NCBI GenBank assembly: GCA_900556095.1
Contig: USNU01000030.1
Location: 1-10,144, forward strand
Length of the DNA stretch: 10,144 nt
DNA from: an uncultured Bacteroidales bacterium
Lineage (GTDB): Bacteria > Bacteroidota > Bacteroidia > Bacteroidales > Paludibacteraceae
Direction: 5' to 3'
Part shown: one piece after another, positions 1 to 5,619 of the stretch
How positions within the stretch are numbered: the first letter of the stretch is position 1
Layout: each line of letters starts with the position of its first letter
Notes under the pieces: model-generated
Database searches by the model: none
What the model was told of the DNA's origin: nothing
What the model saw: the letters and a program-made list of their open reading frames with translations, nothing else
Made by a program: the position numbers and the translations under genes

Positions 1-392
1 CAGCCCCCGACATCACTATCCCTGCCGGTGTTTATACCATCGACAAATCGGGCGATAAAGGCACTGTTATTGCCTGTCCCGGAATACAAGGGGGCAAAGT
101 AACTGCTTCATTCTATGGAAAATGTAATGCCTCCGGCGCACTTCAAACGCCGATGTATTTTATGGTTGCCGGTACGGTTACGGTAGAAAATCGTGATGGC
201 AATCTCTTCATAGAAGTGGACGCATTAAACTCATTCGATATTCCTATCCATATCACCTATACTGTTACAGAAACGGCTTTGGAGAATAGTACCGTAGAAT
301 CGTCCTCCACCCGCAAGGTGATAGAAAACGGACAACTGCTTATCTTGCGTGGCGACGATAGATTCAACGTATTAGGCACTAAGATTCAATAA
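1..392 (+). CDS. C-terminal part of a probable secreted/surface protein (5' end outside window)
   Basis: The reading frame is open from base 3 to a TAA at 390-392, giving 129 residues with no start needed inside the window; the first in-window ATG (153) is probably internal because the frame continues coherently upstream. The visible part is rich in Thr, Ser, Val and Gly and looks like beta-sandwich sequence: a PAGVYTID turn, then a segment around TPMYFMVAGTVTVENRDG, a pattern I associate with repeated surface-protein domains of Bacteroidales. It ends in a Lys-Val-Ile-Glu-Asn-Gly-Gln-Leu stretch and then RFNVLGTKIQ, which resembles short C-terminal tails of Bacteroidota proteins exported by type IX secretion. 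That resemblance is inference from pattern, not a database match. It is the only plus-strand gene and converges on truA. A strong terminator follows about 50 bp after the stop. No enzymatic function can be assigned. Confidence 0.75.
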   Translation, partial: APDITIPAGVYTIDKSGDKGTVIACPGIQGGKVTASFYGKCNASGALQTPMYFMVAGTVTVENRDGNLFIEVDALNSFDIPIHITYTVTETALENSTVESSSTRKVIENGQLLILRGDDRFNVLGTKIQ

Positions 393-410
393 ATAGGAAA
401 AAAGACCTAT
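393..410 (+). other. small hairpin directly after the stop codon
   Basis: ATAGG (393-397) pairs with CCTAT (406-410) around an A-rich 8-nt loop. It begins at the base after the TAA of the left-edge gene. It is weak alone, but is the first of three hairpins in a row before the 3' end of that transcript. Confidence 0.35.
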
Positions 411-413
411 AAA

Positions 414-437
414 GCATTAGAGGTGAATATCTAATGC
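414..437 (+). other. hairpin in the 3' UTR of the left-edge gene
   Basis: GCATTAG (414-420) and CTAATGC (431-437) are perfect 7-bp complements around a 10-nt loop. It lies just upstream of the main terminator stem and has no U-run of its own, so it may be a transcript-end protecting or spacing structure. The role is inference. Confidence 0.45.
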
Positions 438-440
438 AAG

Positions 441-478
441 AAAAAGGGCGGGGCGACAAACTCCCGCCTTTTTTCTTT
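441..478. terminator. Intrinsic terminator, probably bidirectional, between convergent genes
   Basis: AAAAAGGGCGGG (441-452) pairs with CCCGCCTTTTTT (463-474) over 12 bp with one G-T wobble and a 10-nt loop, followed by CTTT. Read on the minus strand the same GC stem is followed by CTTTTTC, so it can also end transcription arriving from truA. Its place between two convergent 3' ends supports a shared terminator. Confidence 0.85.
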
Positions 479-510
479 CGGGTAAGTGAGATTTTCCGAA
501 CTATCACAAT

Positions 511-591
511 GTAATTTATCGAAGTTACACACGCCAAAATGTGTAATTTATCGAAGTTTGTTAGGTGATTTTTGCGTAATTTATCGCAATT
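511..591. repeat. Three 16-bp direct repeats, 32-33 bp apart
   Basis: GTAATTTATCGAAGTT occurs at 511-526 and again, identical, at 543-558. A third copy at 576-591, GTAATTTATCGCAATT, differs at two bases. Start-to-start distances are 32 and 33 bp, close to three DNA helical turns. The spacers are unrelated to one another. The repeats lie between the terminator and the truA stop codon, so they would be in the truA 3' UTR rather than at a promoter. They could be a binding-site cluster or part of a dispersed intergenic repeat; the sequence alone does not decide. Confidence 0.75.
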
Positions 592-608
592 AGGGGATTA
601 AGGGACGA

Positions 609-1358
609 TTAGAGGAAGATGGTTGTGGGATATTGGATATTGGTGAGGTAGAGGCCTTGGGCGGGGGCGGAATCGCCGGCGAGGGAGCGGTTTTGGCGGG
701 TGATAAGGTCGGCGAAGGCTGTGGGTGTGATTTTGGCATAGCCTACCTCGAAGAGTGTACCGACGATGGCACGCACCATATTTCGGAGGAAGCGGTCGGC
801 TATGATGACAAAGACGGCTTCGTGGTCGTTCTCGATGCGCCATTCGGCGGTGGTGATGTTGCAAATCTTGGTTTTGACGTCGGTGTGTGTGCGGCAGAAA
901 GAGGAAAAATCCTGTGTGCCCATCAGATAGTGGGCGGCTTCGTTCATCAGGGGATAGTTCAGTCCGCTACGCACTTGTGTACGGAGCGCATATTGAAAGG
1001 GGTCTTTGCGAGTGGTAATACGATAGTGGTAGGTGCGCGAAATGGCATCGAATCGTGCGTGTGCGTCGGGGGCTACAGGGAAGAGGTTATAAATAGCGAT
1101 GGGGGGTGGAAGAAAGCGGTTGAGGCGATACACTCTTTGCGCGCACTCATCGGGGAGGAGAGGCGTATCGAAATGGGCATACATCATCTCGGCATGTACG
1201 CCAGCGTCCGTCCGTCCGGCAAAAGTGAGTGGTATGGGTGAACGGAAAATAGTAGCCATAGCGTCCTCCATTACATCCTGCACCGTACCTCCGGCAGGTT
1301 GGGATTGTGAGCCATGGAACTCTGTTCCGCAATATGCAAATTGCAAAAAGTACCTCAT
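609..1358 (-). CDS. truA: tRNA pseudouridine(38-40) synthase TruA
   Basis: TruA isomerises uridines 38, 39 and 40 in the anticodon stem-loop of many tRNAs to pseudouridine, in the cytoplasm. The 249-residue product is of normal family length and starts as the family does, with a short beta strand leading to GTEFHGSQSQ. The catalytic motif GRTDAGVHA is intact, putting the nucleophilic aspartate at residue 51. Other family landmarks are ARFDAISRTYHYRI (about 101-113), RFLRNMVRAIVGTL (189-202) and APAQGLYL (231-238). The ATG at 1356-1358 fits the conserved N-terminus. The upstream flippase stops only 6 bp before this start, so the two are almost certainly co-transcribed; the leader is AT-rich without a clear Shine-Dalgarno. 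It is the last gene of the minus-strand run, with the shared terminator beyond its 3' end. Confidence 0.97.
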   Translation of the reverse strand: MRYFLQFAYCGTEFHGSQSQPAGGTVQDVMEDAMATIFRSPIPLTFAGRTDAGVHAEMMYAHFDTPLLPDECAQRVYRLNRFLPPPIAIYNLFPVAPDAHARFDAISRTYHYRITTRKDPFQYALRTQVRSGLNYPLMNEAAHYLMGTQDFSSFCRTHTDVKTKICNITTAEWRIENDHEAVFVIIADRFLRNMVRAIVGTLFEVGYAKITPTAFADLITRQNRSLAGDSAPAQGLYLTNIQYPTTIFL

Positions 1359-1364
1359 ATCTTA

Positions 1365-2861
1365 TTATTTACGGCGGTGAAATATGATTTCCGCCATCTT
1401 ATTGAGTTCGGGGGAGAGTTGCAAGAGCCACGCTATTGCCACGCCGCTCCCCAACAACACTACCGTACGCAGAATACTGCTGAGCCAGATATCGGTGGAG
1501 GGGAAGCAATGTAGCCAGAGCGCATTGAGGGCAAAAAGCACTATTATCAACGCTATGGCGAGTGCGGTTTGGCGGTTGGCGACAGAGACACGGCATACAC
1601 AGCGCAAGATAAGCACCACGAGAGCGAAATAGACGGCATAGGCTATCAGGTTACTCATCGCCGCGCCATCCATTCCATAGAGAGGAATGAGGTAGTTATT
1701 CAGGCAGACAGACGCAGCAGTGAGGAAGAACGAGAGGAAGAGCGAGAAGACATAGAAGCGCGAGTAACTGAGCGCAGAGAGGCAGATGGAGAAAGTGGCA
1801 ATAATGATTTGGTTAATACCGAGGATCAACACTACATTCTTCGCGACAGCATAGGTGCTGCCGTTGGGCAAGAGATGGAAAATAAGGTCGATATTGAACC
1901 ATATAGCGAGGAAAATGAGTCCGCCGACGAGGAGGAGGTTGTTGGATACCCGGCGCATCAAGCGTGATGCTCCCTGCCTATCCTGCTCCTTTATGGCGTG
2001 CGCCAACTGCGGGGAAGCGATGGCGGTAACCGAACGGTAGGGGATACTGACCATGACGGCGATATAGGTGGCGATGGCATATATGCCCGTGCTGTCGAGT
2101 CCCATCTTGGCGGTAATAAAGAACGAAGAGAGTGCGGGTGCGAGTACACTTGCGACAGCAGATATAAAGAGAAAGCCCGTATAGAGGAGGTAGTTGCGCA
2201 CCAGCGATGGATTATTGCGCAAGAATGTCCAGTCGGGGCGTAGAGAGATATGCCCGACAGCAAAGAGGTAGGCAAGGTTAATTAGGGCGGCGACAGCATA
2301 GTTGAGGCACAGGCCGATGACAAAGCCGTCCATGGAGAGGATACGGAAAGCGTAGAGGAGATATAGAGCCAACATACCGATACGGACGACGAGTTCGCGC
2401 ACTGCGCGTGGTACGACGATGCGCATCAAGACATTGGCGTTGGTTTCGAAGATAGTCTGATAGAGCATAAAGAACGCCAGCGGGAGGACCATATAATAAT
2501 AATCCATAAACAGCGGCGATTTGTCTCCAAACCAATTGCCGAGGGGGATGTGGCACGCCCAATAGACGAGGGCAAACAGCAGAAAGCCGAAAAGGGGGAC
2601 GACCAGTGTATAGAAGAAAAAGCCGTGGTCGCGGGTGTCAGCGTCTTTGAAATAAGGATAGAAACGAATGATAGATGTGTTGGTGCCGAGTTGTGCCAGC
2701 CCGATAAACAGTGTAGCAGCATCAACAAGAACACGCGCGAGTCCGATTTCTTGCGCAGACAGAAAGCGGGTAAGGACGAAGAAAGTAGTCAAAAAGCCCA
2801 CCGCAACCCCTATGTAGGTTACGATGGTGCCTTTGATACTTTGTCTTGCGATAATACCCAT
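1365..2861 (-). CDS. Polysaccharide/oligosaccharide flippase family membrane protein (first copy)
   Basis: This 498-residue protein is mostly long hydrophobic segments separated by short charged loops, as expected for a 12-14-helix transporter of the MATE/MVF (Wzx-like) superfamily that flips lipid-linked sugars across the inner membrane. The N-terminus fits this family: a short amphipathic start (residues 1-11), a first helix to about residue 30, TRFLSAQEIGLARVLVDAA (about 31-49), and GTNTSIIRFYPYFKD (59-73). A later loop around FETNANVLMRIVVPRAVREL (138-157) also fits. No glycosyltransferase or polymerase gene is adjacent, so the glycan (O-antigen, capsule, exopolysaccharide) cannot be named and wzx is not assigned. 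The ATG at 2859-2861 gives the expected N-terminus. It lies 64 bp after the lipoprotein isomerase gene, with a long inverted repeat between, and 6 bp before truA. Confidence 0.88.
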   Translation of the reverse strand: MGIIARQSIKGTIVTYIGVAVGFLTTFFVLTRFLSAQEIGLARVLVDAATLFIGLAQLGTNTSIIRFYPYFKDADTRDHGFFFYTLVVPLFGFLLFALVYWACHIPLGNWFGDKSPLFMDYYYMVLPLAFFMLYQTIFETNANVLMRIVVPRAVRELVVRIGMLALYLLYAFRILSMDGFVIGLCLNYAVAALINLAYLFAVGHISLRPDWTFLRNNPSLVRNYLLYTGFLFISAVASVLAPALSSFFITAKMGLDSTGIYAIATYIAVMVSIPYRSVTAIASPQLAHAIKEQDRQGASRLMRRVSNNLLLVGGLIFLAIWFNIDLIFHLLPNGSTYAVAKNVVLILGINQIIIATFSICLSALSYSRFYVFSLFLSFFLTAASVCLNNYLIPLYGMDGAAMSNLIAYAVYFALVVLILRCVCRVSVANRQTALAIALIIVLFALNALWLHCFPSTDIWLSSILRTVVLLGSGVAIAWLLQLSPELNKMAEIIFHRRK

Positions 2862-2870
2862 ATAAAATAA

Positions 2871-2912
2871 TTATTAGTCCAATCAGGCTACAGGGTCTAA
2901 TTGGACTAATAA
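2871..2912. repeat. Degenerate 9-bp tandem array that also forms a long inverted repeat
   Basis: From 2873 the sequence reads as four consecutive 9-mers (2873-2881, 2882-2890, 2891-2899, 2900-2908), such as ATTAGTCCA and ATTGGACTA, sharing roughly ATYRGKCYA. The ends form a perfect 13-bp inverted repeat, 2871-2883 against 2900-2912, and pairing continues imperfectly inward. It occupies most of the gap between the lipoprotein isomerase stop (2926) and the flippase start (2861). On the minus strand the stem ends 9 nt before the flippase ATG and is followed by a T-rich stretch, so it may act as a weak terminator or affect translation start. The role is inference. Confidence 0.7.
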
Positions 2913-2925
2913 GACAGAACGTTTA

Positions 2926-4170
2926 TTATTTCTCGATGCCGAGCAGTTCAACCTCGAAAATAAGCGTGGAGTACGGAGGAATAGAACCTGCCTGACGTGC
3001 GCCGTAGCCAAGTTCCTGAGGGACATAGAAGCGGAATTTGCTTCCTACAGGCATGAGTTGTACACCCTCTGTCCAACCGGGGATGACCTGATTGAGAGCG
3101 AAAGTGATAGGTTCGCCACGGTCAACACTGCTGTCGAAGACAGTACCGTCGGTGAGGGTACCATGGTAGTGGACTTTTACCTTGTCGGTAGCAGTCGGCT
3201 TTGCACCTTTACCCATCTTGATAACTTCATACTGGAGTCCGCTCTCGGTGGTGACAACGCCCTCTTTGAGTTTGTTTTCCTCGAGGAATTTCTTTCCGGC
3301 AGCAATGGCTTCACCGTACTTGATTTGTGTCATCGTATTCTCAATGTACTCACCTGCGGTGCGGCTATCGAACTGAGTGTCATAGTCGTACATACCGTTG
3401 ACAAATCCCTGTTTGATAAGTTCGAAATTGGTTGCGACATTCTCCATACCCAGCAATCCGGTGGGTTCCTGCTCGCGGATGGCACTACCGATTTGCTTAC
3501 CCATCATAACGAGTTGAGGGTTGCGTGCACTGACTTTCATCGCCTTGTTGATATTCTCGATGAAGTCCTTTTGCGCGATGCCGTCGGTGTCGTTAGCCAG
3601 CAGGTACATACGCATCTGGTCACCATTGAGCATACCGAAAGCGTAGTTGATACTATCGGTGAAGTTTTTGAGTTCAACGGTTTTCACTTTGCTCGGGCAT
3701 TTGCCTTTGACGGTTTTGCCAGCCTGTGTATCGGTTGTTTTGCCATAAGACGCCTGGAAGAACGTGCGTGCGTCAGCGGCTTTCATGACAGTAGTGTCGC
3801 CATTGAGGGCGTTAACCAGACCTTGGAAGAGCATTTTCTCGTTGAGCGTCCAATGCTCGTTCTCTGCGAGTCCTTTGGATTCAAACGATTTGATACCCGT
3901 GCCGACGTTGCGTCCTGCTTGTGCCGCCTCGCTCAGCGTTTCCTCTTTGCCATTGTAGCCTTCTTCGAGAGCGGCGATAAACTCGTTGACGCTCTGTTTG
4001 CTGCTATCTTTGGCAAGTTGGTACATCTTGATTTGGGCACCATTGATGAAGCCCAACGCATAGTTGAGGGAGTCGTTTTGGCTCTCCAGAACAGCGTCCT
4101 TGGCGGTGTAACTATTGCCGCATGACACCATAGCCATAGCCGCAAGGACGATAATACTCATTTTTTTCAT
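2926..4170 (-). CDS. Lipoprotein FKBP-type peptidyl-prolyl cis-trans isomerase with duplicated N-terminal module
   Basis: This 414-residue protein should catalyse cis-trans isomerisation of proline peptide bonds on envelope proteins. The N-terminus [20 protein letters not shown] is a lipoprotein signal with Cys17 as the lipidated residue. The C-terminal FKBP domain (about 309-413) keeps the usual pocket: Tyr335, Phe345-Asp346, Phe357, Val362-Ile363, Trp366, Tyr389 and Phe405. Between them are two related alpha-helical modules, about 32-144 (starting [14 protein letters not shown]) and about 172-286 (starting [14 protein letters not shown]), each resembling the FKBP_N dimerisation region that is normally single, which makes the protein unusually long. 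The C-terminal domain is about three-quarters identical to that of the next gene upstream. The start is fixed by the signal peptide. The leader is A/T-rich with a 9-bp repeat array behind it. Confidence 0.93.
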   Translation of the reverse strand: MKKMSIIVLAAMAMVSCGNSYTAKDAVLESQNDSLNYALGFINGAQIKMYQLAKDSSKQSVNEFIAALEEGYNGKEETLSEAAQAGRNVGTGIKSFESKGLAENEHWTLNEKMLFQGLVNALNGDTTVMKAADARTFFQASYGKTTDTQAGKTVKGKCPSKVKTVELKNFTDSINYAFGMLNGDQMRMYLLANDTDGIAQKDFIENINKAMKVSARNPQLVMMGKQIGSAIREQEPTGLLGMENVATNFELIKQGFVNGMYDYDTQFDSRTAGEYIENTMTQIKYGEAIAAGKKFLEENKLKEGVVTTESGLQYEVIKMGKGAKPTATDKVKVHYHGTLTDGTVFDSSVDRGEPITFALNQVIPGWTEGVQLMPVGSKFRFYVPQELGYGARQAGSIPPYSTLIFEVELLGIEK

Positions 4171-4193
4171 TGTTGTATGATGTTATTTGTTTT

Positions 4194-4239
4194 ATTAGTC
4201 TAATAGGGCGAATTAGTCCGATGGGCCTAACGGGGCTAA
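4194..4239. repeat. Second degenerate 9-bp tandem array
   Basis: Five in-phase 9-mers cover 4194-4202, 4203-4211, 4212-4220, 4221-4229 and 4230-4238, for example ATTAGTCTA, ATTAGTCCG and ATGGGCCTA, and a partial sixth runs into the stop codon of the cytoplasmic FKBP gene (4240-4242). The units match the consensus of the array at 2873-2908. Both arrays lie immediately 3' of an FKBP gene. No strong single hairpin forms here apart from the near-palindrome ATTAGTCTAAT (4194-4204), so a plain terminator is less likely than at the first array. Confidence 0.7.
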
Positions 4240-4824
4240 TTATTCGATGCCGAGCAGTTCAACGGTGAAGATGAGTGCTGCATAAGGGGGGATAGCCGCG
4301 CCTGCACCCTGTGCTCCGTAGCCGAGTTGATAGGGGATGTACAATTTGTACTTGCTTCCTATCGACATCAACTGCAAGCCCTCAGTCCAACCTTTGATGA
4401 CCTGGTTGAGCCCGAAAGTGATAGGTTCGCCACGTTTGTAACTGCTGTCAAAAACTGTGCCATCGGTGAGTGTACCCTCATAGTGCACCTTCACTTTGTC
4501 GGTGGCTTTTGGTTTTTGCCCGATAGTAGCCTCGATGATTTCGTATTGCAATCCACTGGGTGTGGTTTTCACTTCGGGGCGTTTTGCGTTCTCGGCAAGG
4601 AACTTCTCACCTGCTTCCTTGGCTTGTCCGGCAATTTTCTGCTCCAACTCGGTGAAGAATTGGTTGAGGATAGTCTGCGCTTCCGTATAAGCGATTTCGG
4701 GTTGTTGTTTTTCCAAGACGTGCTCAATACCTTTGGCGAGGTCTGCATAGTTGAGTTTTTCGACGCCGCTGCTGAGCAGTTGCTGACCCATAGAGAGTCC
4801 GAGTGCATAACTGATTTTGTCCAT
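4240..4824 (-). CDS. Cytoplasmic FKBP-type peptidyl-prolyl cis-trans isomerase (FklB/Mip-like)
   Basis: A 194-residue prolyl isomerase with an N-terminal helical FKBP_N-type dimerisation region (about 1-85, beginning MDKISYALGLSMGQQLLSSG) joined by a long charged helix to a C-terminal FKBP domain (about 89-193). Catalytic-pocket residues are all present: Tyr115, Phe125-Asp126, Phe137, Val142-Ile143, Trp146, Tyr169 and Phe186. There is no signal peptide or lipobox, so it probably acts in the cytoplasm. Size and layout match FklB (FKBP22) of proteobacteria and equivalent Bacteroidales proteins. It is a close paralogue of the lipoprotein isomerase that follows 69 bp downstream, pointing to local duplication with later divergence in cell location. 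The ATG at 4822-4824 begins the conserved helix and is preceded by an A-rich leader without Shine-Dalgarno. The 177-bp gap upstream could hold a promoter; I find no exact TAnnTTTG box. Confidence 0.95.
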   Translation of the reverse strand: MDKISYALGLSMGQQLLSSGVEKLNYADLAKGIEHVLEKQQPEIAYTEAQTILNQFFTELEQKIAGQAKEAGEKFLAENAKRPEVKTTPSGLQYEIIEATIGQKPKATDKVKVHYEGTLTDGTVFDSSYKRGEPITFGLNQVIKGWTEGLQLMSIGSKYKLYIPYQLGYGAQGAGAAIPPYAALIFTVELLGIE

Positions 4825-4896
4825 TTTGTATAGTTTTTATTTGTTAGTCGATATGATTTTATACATTATCTAAAATCTTAATATCCGTGTATATTT

Positions 4897-4962
4897 TGAG
4901 GTTCGACGCTCCCTCGCAGGTGATTCGTAGGTGATTCGTCCGTCCTTCGTAGTCGGTATGTA
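4897..4962. repeat. Degenerate 11-bp tandem repeat downstream of ribE
   Basis: Two consecutive 11-mers, GGTGATTCGTA (4919-4929) and GGTGATTCGTC (4930-4940), match at 10 of 11 positions. Flanking 11-bp blocks in the same phase (4897-4907, 4908-4918, 4941-4951, 4952-4962) keep parts of a TTCGTA core. The array fills the middle of the ribE/FKBP gap. The period differs from the 9-bp arrays nearby and the unit sequence is unrelated. No function is evident. Confidence 0.55.
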
Positions 4963-4991
4963 GTGATCAACGGAAAGCAGATATTAACAAA

Positions 4992-5026
4992 CCGCATGTT
5001 TTTATTTGCAAAGTTCCTGCATGCGG
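4992..5026 (-). other. Inverted repeat straddling the ribE stop codon
   Basis: CCGCATG (4992-4998) and CATGCGG (5020-5026) are perfect 7-bp complements with a 21-nt loop that contains the ribE stop codon. On the minus strand the stem is followed by TTTGTTAAT, a poor U-run. It could be a weak terminator or 3'-end stabiliser; the long loop makes chance a real alternative. Confidence 0.3.
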
Positions 5027-5619
5027 GCGATGTATTTGCCGAGAATGTCGAACTCGATATTGACAATACTGCCCTCCTGTATATATTTGAAATTGGTTTC
5101 CTCGTGGGTATAAGGGATGATACAAACACTGACATAGCCCTTTCCGTCCACCACGTCGGGTTCGCAGACTGTCAGGCTCACACCGTTGATACAGACAGAG
5201 CCTTTGTCCACGGTAAGGTAGCCACGGCGAATCATCTCCTTGCTACTATCATACTCGAAACGATAGTACCAACTGCCTTCGGTTTCCTGCACGTTGATAC
5301 ATCGGGCAGTCTGGTCCACATGCCCTTGCACGATATGCCCGTCGAGCCTCTCGTTGAGCAACATTGAGCGCTCCACATTGACCCAGTCGCCCTCGCGCAG
5401 AAGACCGAGATTAGATCGAATAAGCGTCTCCTGCATAGCAGTTACGGTATAGAGGTCGCCCTCAATCTTCACCACCGTGAGGCACACGCCGTTGTGGGCG
5501 ATAGATTGGTCGATACTCAGCGCGTCCGAGAAAGGATTGCGCAATGTGAAATGTTTATTGCTTTGTTCTTGCTCAATCTTAACGACTTGAGCCATGGTTT
5601 CTACGATTCCTGAAAACAT
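5002..5619 (-). CDS. ribE: Riboflavin synthase, alpha chain
   Basis: Riboflavin synthase dismutates two molecules of 6,7-dimethyl-8-ribityllumazine into riboflavin and a pyrimidinedione, the last step of vitamin B2 synthesis, as a cytoplasmic trimer. The 205-residue product has the two tandem lumazine-binding domains expected: domain 1 (about 1-97) with MFSGIVE at the extreme N-terminus and AHNGVCLTV (41-49), and domain 2 (about 98-192) with INGVSLTV (144-151). GDWVNVER (78-85) and GHIVQGHVDQTA (94-105) are also family signatures. I place the start at the ATG at 5617-5619 because MFSGIVE is the near-universal N-terminus; a TTG three codons upstream would add an unneeded Met-Ile-Ser. The gene begins inside the end of the flippase gene (41-bp overlap), which suggests translational coupling. 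No FMN riboswitch is possible in that coding overlap, and other rib genes are not present here. Confidence 0.96.
   Translation of the reverse strand: MFSGIVETMAQVVKIEQEQSNKHFTLRNPFSDALSIDQSIAHNGVCLTVVKIEGDLYTVTAMQETLIRSNLGLLREGDWVNVERSMLLNERLDGHIVQGHVDQTARCINVQETEGSWYYRFEYDSSKEMIRRGYLTVDKGSVCINGVSLTVCEPDVVDGKGYVSVCIIPYTHEETNFKYIQEGSIVNIEFDILGKYIARMQELCK

Noticed and set aside
511..591. Possible short CRISPR array
   Set aside because: The repeats are only 16 bp with 16-17 bp spacers, the third copy is already degenerate, and no cas gene is nearby. Typical CRISPR repeats are longer, with spacers of about 30 bp or more.
633..1241. Plus-strand open frame opposite truA
   Set aside because: It is a shadow frame across a gene with an intact catalytic motif; the predicted product is low-complexity Gly/Val-rich sequence without family features.
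3058..4125. Long plus-strand open frame of 355 codons
   Set aside because: It is the antisense of the lipoprotein FKBP gene, which has complete domain motifs and a signal peptide. The plus-strand product shows no recognisable family.
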